The position numbers and the translations under genes are program-made. DNA of 64,000 bases from Paenibacillus sp. PastM-3 (GTDB lineage: Bacteria > Bacillota > Bacilli > Paenibacillales > Paenibacillaceae), in the NCBI RefSeq assembly GCF_029893965.1, contig NZ_JARXXP010000002.1:62001-126000 (forward strand), given 5' to 3'. The notes beneath the pieces are model-generated. The model was not told the DNA's origin, made no database searches, and worked only from the letters and a program-made list of their open reading frames with translations. Shown piece after piece: positions 46,117-55,212 of the stretch (the first letter of the stretch is position 1; every line of letters starts with the position of its first letter).

Positions 46117-47541
46117 TTACGGCTGTTTCGTATGAATCCGTAAAATTTCTATCGGAGACCATGATGTTCCGCTACCTGCAATGACATACACTTTATAAGC
46201 CGTATCAGCCGTCAGACCACTAAGAGTCAGTGTCTGTCTTATCCCCGGCACCGGTGTAAAGCCGCCGCTCCAAGGTGCAGCAAGCTGTGTCCCGGAACTG
46301 TTTTGACCTGCTGCAATCTGTTCTGCTGTAGGCTCGGTAGCGCCAGCCGGAAGCACCACATACCGTACAGGTGTGGCTATACCGCCCGCCTGGCCGTAAG
46401 TTACATAAACATCAGCTGTTACTGTCCCTATGGTGCCCGGGCTAAGTTCGGTGATGGCCCCTCCGCCGGCAGATGCAGTGGTTAACCGAAGAGTATAAAC
46501 ACCTGACCAGCTGCCGGCAGTATCAGCAACCGCAATGTAAGCCGCGTACTCCGTGCTAGGCTGCAATCCGTAGACCGAGAAGGACACCGTGCTGCCGGCA
46601 ACAGCAGTCGTTGAGCCGGCATTCACACCAGCTGCTCCAGCTGCGGTCAGACCATCACGAACCTGCAGCTGCGTCGGCAGGAGCGCAGTGCTGCTGTAAG
46701 GAGCAACAACATAATAAACGGCTCCTGTCACCGACGGGGTCATATACACATCTGCCGTAACAGAGCCCACATGTCCATAAGTTATTCCGCTAACAGTTGG
46801 AGCAGAGCTTCCACCGCCACCGCCACCACCACCGCTACCTCCTCCAGCCGGGCTGGTAGGGGTTGCCGTCGGAGTTGGAGTGGCCGTTGCAGACGGTGTA
46901 GCTGTAGGTGTTGGAGTTGGCGTGACTGTACCGCCTGGATTATTCGCCGCCGAGTTACCGATGATACCCACTGCTTCAGCTCTGGTCAGAGCTTTTTTCG
47001 GCCCGAAGGTTCCATCCGGATAACCGTTAATGATGCTCTTGGCAGCCGCGGCTGCGACTGCTCCTTTAGCCCACGAGGCAATTTGAGCACTATCCTTGAA
47101 TGTCAGCGTTGTGCTGTTAGTATTCAAACTGAGGAGCTTGGCAGTAATCACTGCAGCTTCCTGACGGGTAATCGGACTGGTAGCACGGAAAGTATTATTC
47201 TCATATCCGCCAATATATCCGGCTCTTACAGCTTTGGCCACTTCGCTGTAAGCCCAGTTGTTGCTCTTGAGATCTGTAAACGTGATTGCTGCCGTGTCCG
47301 TAAATCCAAACAGGCGGTTTACGAGCGCAACATACTCACCACGGGTAATCGCATTATTCGGTTTTACCGTCCCGTCAGCATAACCTTGCAGGTATCCTTT
47401 ATCGAGCCAGTCCTGCAGCTGACTCTGTGCCCAGTGTCCCTGAATATCCTTGGCCGTTGCTGCAGAGACACTTCCAAGAGCTCCGAATAACATGCTGATT
47501 CCGAGTATTCCAGTCATCAAACCGCGCCACATCTTCTTCAT
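46117..47541 (-). CDS. SLH-domain cell-surface protein with FN3-like repeats
   Basis: 474 residues from the ATG at 47539-47541; a frame start at 47553 abuts its ribosome binding site. A signal peptide (GLMTGILGISMLFGALGSVSA) is followed by three SLH domains (about 33-195; HWAQSQLQDWLDKGYLQGYA, ITRGEYVALV; ITRQEAAVITAKLL; LTRAEAVGIIG). A Thr-Pro and Gly linker (about 205-245) leads to two fibronectin-III-like domains that share the start YGHVGSVTADVYMT / IGTVTADVYVTYG. SLH domains bind pyruvylated wall polymers, so the protein is wall-attached and displays the C-terminal modules. The 528-base gap upstream contains its leader, with a GGCT...AGCC hairpin, and the csp terminator. Confidence 0.9.
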   Translation of the reverse strand: MKKMWRGLMTGILGISMLFGALGSVSAATAKDIQGHWAQSQLQDWLDKGYLQGYADGTVKPNNAITRGEYVALVNRLFGFTDTAAITFTDLKSNNWAYSEVAKAVRAGYIGGYENNTFRATSPITRQEAAVITAKLLSLNTNSTTLTFKDSAQIASWAKGAVAAAAAKSIINGYPDGTFGPKKALTRAEAVGIIGNSAANNPGGTVTPTPTPTATPSATATPTPTATPTSPAGGGSGGGGGGGGSSAPTVSGITYGHVGSVTADVYMTPSVTGAVYYVVAPYSSTALLPTQLQVRDGLTAAGAAGVNAGSTTAVAGSTVSFSVYGLQPSTEYAAYIAVADTAGSWSGVYTLRLTTASAGGGAITELSPGTIGTVTADVYVTYGQAGGIATPVRYVVLPAGATEPTAEQIAAGQNSSGTQLAAPWSGGFTPVPGIRQTLTLSGLTADTAYKVYVIAGSGTSWSPIEILRIHTKQP

Positions 47542-47975
47542 TCTGCTATCCATCCTCCTAAAAGTTTAATTGCGCATCCCTCCATGGCTGTAACCATAGC
47601 CTTGCAATATCATTATTGGAAGCGCGCGCTTACATTTGTGGGCCTCCCGCGTTATTAAATCCGCTTTATACAACACATCTGCTTCAGGAAGCATACTGTA
47701 CGTACTGTCAGCTTAGGCAGCATAGTGTAATTCATTCCTTTTATGGGCAGACACATTTCACCGTACTGCTCACTGTACTGCAGAAGGGCATTAGCTTCAC
47801 GATATCGCTTTTCACACCTTTCTCAACCATACACCTAAGCTACGAATAGTCTGCATCGAGGCAAGATCGTAGGCCCAACACCTGTTATTACCCATTTTTT
47901 CATATCGCTAACAGATTATTGGGAATTCATGTTAGCTTTGGCGTTTTCGCAGTAGGAGTAGCGCTTTCAGAACAA

Positions 47976-48006
47976 TAAAAAAAGACCCCGGGAGAATCCC
48001 AGGGTC
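47976..48006 (-). terminator. Terminator after csp
   Basis: On the minus strand GACCCTGGGATTCTCCCGGGGTC forms a stem-loop followed by TTTTTTTATT. The stretch between it and the SLH leader (about 47650-47970) shows no gene or recognised RNA. Confidence 0.85.
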
Positions 48007-48069
48007 CCTGCTAGCGTTGTCTAAATTGCTAACCATCTACCATATATGTAGGTCGGCTGCGCCGGATGA

Positions 48070-48267
48070 TTATAATTTGATGACGTTAGCTGCTTGTGGT
48101 CCGCGTGCGCCTTCAACGATGTCAAACTCTACGGATTGACCTTCATCCAAAGTTTTGAAGCCTTCAGTTTGGATTGCGGAGAAGTGTACGAATACGTCGC
48201 CACCATCGGCAGTTTCGATGAAGCCATAGCCTTTTTCTGCGTTAAACCATTTCACTTTACCTTCCAT
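48070..48267 (-). CDS. Cold shock protein, CspA/CspB family
   Basis: 65 residues. The RNP1 motif KGYGFIE and RNP2 VFVHFSAI mark a cold shock domain binding single-stranded RNA and [19 protein letters not shown] is the canonical start. The 222-base upstream gap carries the fliT terminator and probably a long 5' leader, as is common for csp genes. Confidence 0.97.
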   Translation of the reverse strand: MEGKVKWFNAEKGYGFIETADGGDVFVHFSAIQTEGFKTLDEGQSVEFDIVEGARGPQAANVIKL

Positions 48268-48429
48268 TGATTAAACATTCCCTTCGTCATCAGATGAACG
48301 TGAGTCTTGCCCACAACTCGACTATACCACCGCAGCTTCTCCATTGTCAATTGGAAAAGTAAATGTTTACTTTCAATAATTTACCACCCACAAATTTAAA
48401 CAAAGCAGCTTCAAAGTGATCATTTCATC

Positions 48430-48467
48430 AAAAAGGAGCAGACGCTATATAATACCCGCCTGCTCCT
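48430..48467 (-). terminator. Terminator of the flaG-fliD-fliS-fliT operon
   Basis: On the minus strand AGGAGCAG pairs with CTGCTCCT and is followed by TTTTTG, about 20 bases after the fliT stop. Confidence 0.8.
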
Positions 48468-48489
48468 GAGCTGAAACATCCGTATCCGG

Positions 48490-48825
48490 TTATTTTTTAC
48501 GGTCCATTAGAATGCTGTCTGGGGTGTAGGCGGCTTCATAGGCATTACGCTGCATCTTGGCCTGATTCCGGTTCAGTAGCCATTGGGAAGCTTCTAGCTT
48601 CAGCTCATTCATACGCTGTCTCAACTGCTGGTCGTGAGCTAACAACGCTCTCATCTCCACCTTCTCATCGTCACTGGGCGGATTACAACGAAAGGATTCT
48701 ACAAGCTCGTCCGTCAGTTTTTCCCGCTGTTCGACAAATGTTGTGATCTCAATATCATCAGCCTGGCTTAATTTTCCCAGAATTCCCCGTGTCAGCTCTT
48801 CAAGAGCATAAATCCTATCGGCCAT
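48490..48825 (-). CDS. fliT: Flagellar chaperone FliT-like protein
   Basis: 111 residues, mostly helical, no signal peptide. It is assigned by position directly after fliS (11-base overlap) and by size and composition matching B. subtilis FliT (113 residues). FliT-type proteins bind FliD in the cytoplasm and hold it for export. Sequence alone would not identify it. Confidence 0.75.
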   Translation of the reverse strand: MADRIYALEELTRGILGKLSQADDIEITTFVEQREKLTDELVESFRCNPPSDDEKVEMRALLAHDQQLRQRMNELKLEASQWLLNRNQAKMQRNAYEAAYTPDSILMDRKK

Positions 48826-49207
48826 GAGTATGATCCTGGGATATATTAGCTTTGGAGGCTTCCATCCAGGTTACACGCAATTCATTCAGGTACGTTAATG
48901 CTTCCTCAGCAAGACTCTGATCTTTCTTCACATTAGCTTGTATCATTAAATGTCTGATATATTCGTAAAGACTGAAGAGACTATTGGAAATACTATAACC
49001 CGGATCAAGCGTAGCCATTAATTCACTCATAATAGCCTGGGCTTTGACAAAGTTCTGATTTGTCTTCTGAATATCCGCTGCAGCAATTCCTTCAGCACCC
49101 GCCTTGGTAAAACGGATAGCTCCATCGAAAAGCATAATCAGCAGTTGTCCCGGCGTAGATGTTTTTACCGACGACTGCCGGTATTTTTCATATGGAGAAA
49201 TCATCAT
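48815..49207 (-). CDS. fliS: Flagellin chaperone FliS
   Basis: 130 residues from the ATG at 49205-49207, eight bases from AAGGG; a GTG three codons earlier abuts that site. The family opening SPYEKYRQSSVKTSTPGQLL and LIMLFDGAIRF is clear. FliS binds the C-terminal helices of flagellin and prevents early polymerisation. Confidence 0.96.
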   Translation of the reverse strand: MMISPYEKYRQSSVKTSTPGQLLIMLFDGAIRFTKAGAEGIAAADIQKTNQNFVKAQAIMSELMATLDPGYSISNSLFSLYEYIRHLMIQANVKKDQSLAEEALTYLNELRVTWMEASKANISQDHTHGR

Positions 49208-49240
49208 TGTTTTCACCCTTCTCTTATCCTAAATCTCATA

Positions 49241-50722
49241 TCAGAGATAGCTAGACAAACTGCTAGACTGAGAATTATATTTAGACATTGCTGTTTCCAT
49301 CGCAGTAAATTGTTTGTAATAGCGCGTTTCCAGATCTGTTAACCGATCTGTCATGGCATCGATCCTGGAATTATAATCTTTGAGCATTCTTCCCATTACA
49401 CTTTCCGTTTTATAGGTCGCCGTCAAATCAGTCGTAAATTTCGATGTACCTGCTTTGGTAACGATGTTATCAAGAGACTTATCTACTAGTTTGGACATTT
49501 GACCAAATATACCGCCGTCTATGCTAGCTGAATTGCCCTGGAACAATTCAGTAACCCTTTGAGGATTAGCAGTAAGCGCCTGTTTAAGCTTGGCTTCATC
49601 TAAATAGATTTTTCCGCCTTCGTAGTACTGACCGGTAGTGATCCCCATGTCACTAAGACTGCCCAGATTTTTAGATATGACAGACCGGAGATCTGAAATA
49701 ACGGTTTGAAGAATGGAATCATTTTTCAGAAGCCCGCTTTTCGCTTTAGCTTCCCAATTCGTAATATCCGCTTCTTTCATTTGGGACTTTTGTTCATCAG
49801 TCAAAGGAGGGAAATTACGATATTTTTCTTCCCCGACCTTGGTTGACATTGTTGTAATCAGGGAGTTATACGTATCAACAAAAGACTTGATCGTTTCAAC
49901 CGTCTTATCAGTAGATGGCGTGGTTGAAATAGTGGAGGCTCCACCAGTTCCCGATACAGCCAGAAAAGTCAGGGACACACCATTTACCATCAGGGAATTG
50001 GTTATGGATTCATATGGAACTTCAGTGCCGCTTTTACTGCTTTTAATCGTTAGTTGTGCTTTCTGAGCATTATTGAACGTATTGAGATTCAATAGAGATT
50101 TTAAAGAGCTATCTATTTCATTTGCTGCCAGATACGTTTTATCCCCGTCTTCCGTAGAAGTGAGAGTAAGTTTACCGCTGACCTCATCAAAAGACGCTTT
50201 AACCTTTGCGTCACTGCTGTTGATTCTGCCCATCAGACTGGAAATGGTATCGGTACTGGTAATAGCAATATCTACATTATTAATTGTAATCTTACTGGGT
50301 AAGGCGACTGTACCACTGTGCTGGATGTCAGACAACAGCGTCGAAGTAGTGGCCGTCTTGCTGGTAGAAGTACTTACCAGACTACTTGATTCTGCACTGG
50401 CTCTGGTGGCGAGCTTAGTCACATTTACGGTCATCTCCACACCGTTGGCATTTGCAGTTGCATCTGCTTTCACTGCCGAGGTATTCCCCGTAACCACTGC
50501 CTGCTGTGTATTCATCTGAGCAGATTTATTCCATTCACTCAGCTTATTCATCTTGAAATCTACCAGCTTACTGTTGATGTCGCGGTAACTATCACGTTGC
50601 CACTCCAACAGCGTCTTTGACTGATTAAGCTTTACAAGCGGCTGGCGCTTTGCAGTCATTAGTTCTTTGACGATACTATCAATATCCATGCCTGAAGAAA
50701 ATCCATTGACCCGGATAACCAT
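49241..50722 (-). CDS. fliD: Flagellar filament cap protein FliD
   Basis: 493 residues. The N-terminus RVNGFSSGMDIDSIVKELM and the C-terminal coiled-coil (DRLTDLETRYYKQFTAMETAM) match FliD/HAP2. The middle is variable. It caps the growing filament and directs flagellin insertion. It is 20 bases after flaG. Confidence 0.96.
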   Translation of the reverse strand: MVIRVNGFSSGMDIDSIVKELMTAKRQPLVKLNQSKTLLEWQRDSYRDINSKLVDFKMNKLSEWNKSAQMNTQQAVVTGNTSAVKADATANANGVEMTVNVTKLATRASAESSSLVSTSTSKTATTSTLLSDIQHSGTVALPSKITINNVDIAITSTDTISSLMGRINSSDAKVKASFDEVSGKLTLTSTEDGDKTYLAANEIDSSLKSLLNLNTFNNAQKAQLTIKSSKSGTEVPYESITNSLMVNGVSLTFLAVSGTGGASTISTTPSTDKTVETIKSFVDTYNSLITTMSTKVGEEKYRNFPPLTDEQKSQMKEADITNWEAKAKSGLLKNDSILQTVISDLRSVISKNLGSLSDMGITTGQYYEGGKIYLDEAKLKQALTANPQRVTELFQGNSASIDGGIFGQMSKLVDKSLDNIVTKAGTSKFTTDLTATYKTESVMGRMLKDYNSRIDAMTDRLTDLETRYYKQFTAMETAMSKYNSQSSSLSSYL

Positions 50723-50742
50723 TCGTTCATCCCAGCTCCCTT

Positions 50743-51135
50743 CTACACGCGTTCATCAATCAAAATTCCGGCAATCTCCATCATATTAGCAACCAGATTT
50801 AAAGTCTTCTCGGATGGGACTTCTCTAATCAATTCTCCCGTATCCTTGTTGAGCACCTTCACCATCAATTCATGTGTCTTCTCATGAATACTGATTTCCA
50901 GTGTTGTCTGCGGTCCTTCCAGAGCTTTGACTGCCTTAGCTATAGTCTTGATCAGATGCTCCTGCCCGATTGACACTTTAGCGCCTTGTCTTTCCGCTTG
51001 TACGAGCTCGGAATTGGTGCTGATTTTATCAGGGAGCTTTTGCTGCTCCGGGGCTTTTACGGCAGCAGGTTCATAGCCTGTGCTCTGTTTAGGTGGGTTA
51101 ACCGATACCGCGGACAAGGAGAATTGAAATTCCAT
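50743..51135 (-). CDS. flaG: Flagellar protein FlaG
   Basis: 130 residues from the ATG at 51133-51135, nine bases from GGAGG. The C-terminal FlaG domain reads TLEISIHEKTHELMVKVLN and IREVPSEKTLNLVANMMEI. FlaG proteins affect filament length. It heads flaG-fliD-fliS-fliT with a possible SigD promoter just upstream. Confidence 0.93.
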   Translation of the reverse strand: MEFQFSLSAVSVNPPKQSTGYEPAAVKAPEQQKLPDKISTNSELVQAERQGAKVSIGQEHLIKTIAKAVKALEGPQTTLEISIHEKTHELMVKVLNKDTGELIREVPSEKTLNLVANMMEIAGILIDERV

Positions 51136-51175
51136 ATACAAAAACCTCCGAAAAGAATACTATTATTTAATTTAT

Positions 51176-51199
51176 ATATCGGAAGAAGGATAGTCTTTA
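51176..51199 (-). promoter_or_regulatory. Possible SigD promoter of flaG
   Basis: On the minus strand TAAA, 12 bases, TCCGATAT. The -10 differs from GCCGATAT at one base and the spacer is about three bases short. The -35 overlaps the stop codon of the glycosyltransferase gene. Confidence 0.45.
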
Positions 51200-53098
51200 T
51201 GAAGACGTTCTTCCATTTAAAGCTAAATCCCATTGAGATAGTGGAAAGAGCCGTTTAATCTCTTGCCAAATCACTCTCATTCCTTTAAGGTTACGTTTTC
51301 CTTCATATAAATTGAAGCAGCTCTCAAATGAGCTATATACCGGTAACAACTCCATTAGTCTAGCATACAGCACTTCCGCATCATCGAAATAACCAAGCCT
51401 GAGGCAAAGATCTCCAAGGGTTTTCAGCACTTCTACATTTGCAGGTTTTTCTTCATAGAGCTTTACTAATTGGTCAAATGCCGGCTTTTCATAACCATAA
51501 TCGATTAAGACTTCACACAGCTTAATTTTGGTGTCCATTTTGGCTGTTAAAAGTACGGCAGAAATCGTTTCAAAACGATCCATTTCCTGAAGAATGATAA
51601 GGTTTCGTGCCATTTCAAGGAGCTGAGCTTCTACTGGGCCTGTCATTTCGGCAGCCTTTAGTTCTGCTCCTCCGATAAGCTTGCTGAGTTGCTTGGCCTC
51701 ACGATGGCTTAGATTCATAGCCCCCACAGCAAGCTTCAACAGCTCTGGATCTTGCATGATATAAGCCAGCAGCAGGATATCCGGCCCGTTTTCCGGAAGA
51801 ACTGCCTGTAGGGGCATTCCGCTCCAGATCGCACGTGCACCGTCATAATTCTTATTGTAGAGTTTGGCCACTGCTTCAATATGCTTTTGCGAATTAACGG
51901 AGTATTGTGTCAGAAGATCCCAAAGCAGCGGGTGTCTAAGTCCATACAAGATATTCAGAAGCAGATGAAGCTCCTCAATATTAGCAATATTATAGAGCTG
52001 TTTAATAGTCTCATAAACATCCTTTAATGGGACCTTAGCCTTCAGTGTGATATTGAAATACCTTTTTAGTGCAGGGGTATAATTTTTTTTGGCTTGAAGA
52101 GATTTTAAGACAGCATCAAACCCCAATGTTAGTTGTCTCTGCTTCTCATATACCCCTCCCAGTGATTCTAAGGCTTTGTAACTCCCTGATCCTTCAAGAA
52201 CCAAAGATCCGCTGTCTCCGATTTTCAGACACTGCTCAAATGAAGCTACAGCATCTTTATAATAGCCAGTCTTCGCGAAAAGTTCACCGCGGATATACCA
52301 CATTTCTGTTTCTTCAGGGAATACGTTTACTGCATCGTTCAATATGCTTAAGCCTTCCTCGTTCCTGTCTAGTTCCCCAAGGGAATAGGCTAGCTTTACC
52401 AGCAATTCCGGCAGAAAGACACGGTTTGTACTTAACGGGTATGCCTTTTTGAAAAATTCTACAGCCTTAAGGTGCTCATTCAGCGACAAATAGGTTTTAC
52501 CCATGTTATATAGATTGTAGGCATCGGGGTTTTCCCTTACAGCTTGCAGCATCAGGGGTAAATTCCGGTTTATCTTATCCTTTTCAATCATCGTTTCCGC
52601 GTTGTACCCGGTATGATGAATAAGCGCTTCAGCTTCTCCGCCTTTAAGTGAATCGTTACCCACAACATTCAGATGCTCATGTAACCGGTTTTCATAATAA
52701 AGAGCGGCATCATTTTTGAATAGTCGCACTGCGCTGTGAGTAAAGCTCTGCCCGTAGGAATGATAATTTTTAATGTTAAACAGGTAATAATCCAGTCTTG
52801 AGGAAAGTTCTTGCTGCAAATCAGCATCTGCATCTAAATATTCATCTGCATCAAGGACCAGAATATACTCTTTCGTTGCCTGGCGTAGCGAATAATTTCG
52901 GGCTTCTGAAAAATCATCAGTCCAGGCAAACGAATACACCGATGCGGTATACTGCTGAGCAATTTCTATTGTATTATCAGTTGATCCGGTATCTACAATA
53001 ATCATTTCATCCACTTTATCTTTTATACTGTCCAGACACCGGTTCAGTATATTCTCTTCGTTTTTAACAATCATGCATAATGAGATGGAGGCATTCAT
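51197..53098 (-). CDS. Family 2 glycosyltransferase with TPR repeats, probable flagellin glycosylation
   Basis: 633 residues. The N-terminal GT-A domain (about 1-200) has SLCMIVKNEENILNRCLDSI, IVDTGSTDNT, FAWTDDFSEARN and the metal-binding LVLDADEYLD. The remaining ~400 residues are TPR-like helical repeats (AYNLYNMGKTYLSLNEHLKA; TEMWYIRGELFAKTGYYKDA). GT2-TPR enzymes of the SunS type glycosylate proteins in the cytoplasm. Its place between hag and flaG suggests flagellin as acceptor. No sugar-nucleotide synthesis genes are nearby, so a common donor such as UDP-GlcNAc is likely. The role is inferred. Confidence 0.85.
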   Translation of the reverse strand: MNASISLCMIVKNEENILNRCLDSIKDKVDEMIIVDTGSTDNTIEIAQQYTASVYSFAWTDDFSEARNYSLRQATKEYILVLDADEYLDADADLQQELSSRLDYYLFNIKNYHSYGQSFTHSAVRLFKNDAALYYENRLHEHLNVVGNDSLKGGEAEALIHHTGYNAETMIEKDKINRNLPLMLQAVRENPDAYNLYNMGKTYLSLNEHLKAVEFFKKAYPLSTNRVFLPELLVKLAYSLGELDRNEEGLSILNDAVNVFPEETEMWYIRGELFAKTGYYKDAVASFEQCLKIGDSGSLVLEGSGSYKALESLGGVYEKQRQLTLGFDAVLKSLQAKKNYTPALKRYFNITLKAKVPLKDVYETIKQLYNIANIEELHLLLNILYGLRHPLLWDLLTQYSVNSQKHIEAVAKLYNKNYDGARAIWSGMPLQAVLPENGPDILLLAYIMQDPELLKLAVGAMNLSHREAKQLSKLIGGAELKAAEMTGPVEAQLLEMARNLIILQEMDRFETISAVLLTAKMDTKIKLCEVLIDYGYEKPAFDQLVKLYEEKPANVEVLKTLGDLCLRLGYFDDAEVLYARLMELLPVYSSFESCFNLYEGKRNLKGMRVIWQEIKRLFPLSQWDLALNGRTSS

Positions 53099-53134
53099 AA
53101 GTACATTCTCCCCTGCTTTTAAATGTTACTCATT

Positions 53135-53162
53135 ATATCGGCATCATCCAAAAATATAGTTA
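53135..53162 (-). promoter_or_regulatory. Possible SigD promoter of the glycosyltransferase gene
   Basis: On the minus strand TAAC, 16 bases, GCCGATAT, then AATG, about 37 bases upstream of the start. The -10 is perfect, the -35 has one mismatch. Confidence 0.55.
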
Positions 53163-53196
53163 GTTATAGTAAACAGTTTGTACAATTGAATACTAT

Positions 53197-53248
53197 AAAA
53201 AGAGGACTGGTTGCAGCCTTTTCAGGCATACAATCCAGTCCTCTTGTA
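53197..53248 (-). terminator. Terminator after hag
   Basis: AGAGGACTGG pairs with CCAGTCCTCT around a 24-base loop; on the minus strand TTTTTATAG follows. Confidence 0.88.
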
Positions 53249-53283
53249 TTACGAGACTAAATCAAATTGAATGAGGTTAAAAA

Positions 53284-54174
53284 TTAACGCAGGAGTTGCA
53301 GTACGCCTTGTGGCTGTTGGTTCGCTTGAGCCAACATCGCTTGGGCAGCCTGCGCAAGAATATTGTTCTTCGTCTGAGCCATCATTTCCTTCGCCATGTC
53401 AACGTCACGGATACGGGATTCAGCTGCAGTCAGGTTCTCGGAAGAAGTATTCAGGTTGTTGATAGTGTGCTCCAGACGGTTCTGGTAAGCACCCAGCTTA
53501 GCGCGCTCAGTGGATACAGTTGTGATTGCAGTATTGATAGTTGTAATAGCTGCATTCGCGGAAACCTGGCTGGAGATGCTGATACCGGAAGTTGCAATTG
53601 CTGCAGTACCGCCTGTTGCCGAAGCGCCGCCTGTTCCTGCTACACCCAGGGAATGAGCATCCATAGCAGCAATTGTAAGCGAGATGCTTTGGCTTGCATT
53701 AGCACCGATATGGAACGAAAGGTTAGCTGCACTGTTTACCTGAGTACCGCCGTCTGCAGAACCATCAAGCAATTTCTTGGTGTTGAACTCTGTAGTGTTG
53801 GCGATACGGGTGATTTCTTTAGCCAGTTCATTTACTTCTTTTTGCAGAGCTTCACGGTCGCTGTTAGTGTTAGTGTCATTGGAAGACTGAACAGCCAGCT
53901 CACGCATACGCTGCAGAATGCTGTGTGTTTCATTCAGTGCGCCTTCAGCAGTTTGAATCAGGGAAATGCCGTCTTGCGAGTTCTTGGCAGCCATGTCCAG
54001 ACCGCGAATCTGGCTGCGCATTTTTTCGGAAATTGCCAGACCAGCTGCATCATCGCCTGCACGGTTGATGCGAAGACCGGAAGACAGTTTCTCGATGGAT
54101 TTGTTAGTATTAGCTGTGTTAACAGACAATTGACGTTGTGTGTTCATTGCTGCTACGTTGTGATTGATAATCAT
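53284..54174 (-). CDS. hag: Flagellin
   Basis: 296 residues. The conserved N-terminus [20 protein letters not shown] and helices D0/D1 ([20 protein letters not shown]) and the C-terminus ([20 protein letters not shown]) flank a short, Ala/Ser/Thr-rich central region (about 140-205) offering many possible O-glycosylation sites. It is the filament subunit. It has its own SigD promoter, a structured leader with a CsrA-type hairpin, and GGGAGG before the ATG. Confidence 0.98.
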   Translation of the reverse strand: MIINHNVAAMNTQRQLSVNTANTNKSIEKLSSGLRINRAGDDAAGLAISEKMRSQIRGLDMAAKNSQDGISLIQTAEGALNETHSILQRMRELAVQSSNDTNTNSDREALQKEVNELAKEITRIANTTEFNTKKLLDGSADGGTQVNSAANLSFHIGANASQSISLTIAAMDAHSLGVAGTGGASATGGTAAIATSGISISSQVSANAAITTINTAITTVSTERAKLGAYQNRLEHTINNLNTSSENLTAAESRIRDVDMAKEMMAQTKNNILAQAAQAMLAQANQQPQGVLQLLR

Positions 54175-54205
54175 TGGGTATTTCCTCCCTGAAATTAAAT
54201 TGATT

Positions 54206-54219
54206 CCACATCCTTGTGG
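54206..54219 (-). promoter_or_regulatory. CsrA-binding hairpin in the hag leader
   Basis: On the minus strand CCACA-AGGA-TGTGG: a 5-bp stem with AGGA in the loop, 31 bases before the hag ATG. The context ACCACAAGGATGTGG matches the CsrA consensus RUACARGGAUGU closely. A second GGA-rich site is the ribosome binding site CAGGGAGGA itself. In B. subtilis CsrA binds two such sites and blocks hag translation until FliW takes it away. Confidence 0.75.
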
Positions 54220-54272
54220 TAAACGCCAATCCGTTAAGGTCGGCCGCCCTGCCGGATCAGCGTCTAAATAAT

Positions 54273-54300
54273 ATATCGACGGCAGGCGCCTAACTGTTTA
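54273..54300 (-). promoter_or_regulatory. SigD promoter of hag
   Basis: On the minus strand TAAA, 16 bases, GTCGATAT, about 99 bases upstream of the hag start, just after the csrA terminator. It differs at one -10 base from the B. subtilis consensus GCCGATAT. Confidence 0.8.
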
Positions 54301-54379
54301 GAGCATTTTAAACATTTTCTAAAAAAATATTGCAATTCACTTTAAATGCTGATTTGCCGGTATATGCCGGCGTGATGAA

Positions 54380-54415
54380 ATAAATAAAACCCGGAACTCT
54401 AAAACAGTCCCGGGT
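54380..54415 (-). terminator. Terminator after csrA
   Basis: On the minus strand CCCGGGACT pairs with AGTT-CCGGG and is followed by TTTTATTTATTT. It separates the flgM-csrA operon from hag. Confidence 0.85.
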
Positions 54416-54436
54416 ACAAGCTGGCCTCTGCAATTA

Positions 54437-54679
54437 TTAATCCTGATTTCCTAATCCCCTCAGCCGGTGAATCAGGGCATTAAGATCGGACTGCTGGGGA
54501 GCAGCAGACTCGCGGTTGGTCTCCTGGATTGAGAGATAAACCTCTTTACGAAAGATATCCACATGCTTCGGCGCTGAAATACCAACCTTAACTGTATCTC
54601 CATCCACACTAAGGATTGTAATCTCAATCTGATCCTGAATAACGATGGATTCACCTTTTTTGCGGGAAAGCACTAGCAC
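54437..54679 (-). CDS. csrA: Carbon storage / translational regulator CsrA
   Basis: 80 residues from a GTG at 54677-54679, one base after the fliW stop. This start gives the family opening [20 protein letters not shown]; an ATG four codons earlier is possible. [12 protein letters not shown] completes the RNA-binding dimer. It represses hag translation. The C-terminal ~20 residues are longer than in E. coli CsrA. Confidence 0.95.
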   Translation of the reverse strand: MLVLSRKKGESIVIQDQIEITILSVDGDTVKVGISAPKHVDIFRKEVYLSIQETNRESAAPQQSDLNALIHRLRGLGNQD

Positions 54680-54680
54680 A

Positions 54681-55124
54681 TCAGCCACCATCCTTTCCGT
54701 CTGCGGGCTGCTCCTGAAGCAGAATATGTTTGGTATGATAGGTCCGGCTATGGATCACAATCTGTTTGCCTAGCCGCTTGGCAGGGTTGAACACGATCGG
54801 AGCCAACAAGTTAATCGTTGATTGTTCGGTATTTTCATGAAGAGTAATAATACTGCGGATAAGAACCTCTACTTCAATTTGCAGCTCTGCAGCTTCTTCG
54901 TCCGGCAGTTCAAACTCATAACCCGGATAAAAATCAAAAGGATTAGTAAGCAGAAATGAAACTCCCTGCTCTTTCAATGACTGCAGGACCCAAAATGGAG
55001 TATCTTCCAATGTAATTAAAGCGTAGTCCGTTTCTTCTTCAAAACCTGGGATACCCTTGGGAAAATGATACAATTGTTCTTCACTCACTTCAAGTCTGCC
55101 CATCGACAATGTTTCTATAATCAA
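54681..55124 (-). CDS. fliW: Flagellar assembly factor FliW
   Basis: 147 residues from a TTG at 55122-55124, nine bases from AGGAG. This gives the start [13 protein letters not shown], as in B. subtilis FliW; another TTG nine bases upstream sits on the site. [16 protein letters not shown] is diagnostic. FliW binds flagellin or, when flagellin is exported, CsrA, which frees hag mRNA. Confidence 0.96.
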   Translation of the reverse strand: MIIETLSMGRLEVSEEQLYHFPKGIPGFEEETDYALITLEDTPFWVLQSLKEQGVSFLLTNPFDFYPGYEFELPDEEAAELQIEVEVLIRSIITLHENTEQSTINLLAPIVFNPAKRLGKQIVIHSRTYHTKHILLQEQPADGKDGG

Positions 55125-55212
55125 TTGACTCAACTCCTAAATAATTTATGAAAATGGAGTAATAAGAAAAATGGCTATAGACGCGCACTCAGGCACATCT
55201 ATAGCTCAAATG

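Noticed and set aside
47542..47650. Riboswitch in the leader of the SLH gene
   Set aside because: A GGCT...AGCC hairpin is present, but the conserved bases of c-di-GMP or other known classes were not found.
47616..47849. Plus-strand ORF of 77 codons between the SLH gene and csp
   Set aside because: No ribosome binding site, no domain, and composition like surrounding non-coding DNA.
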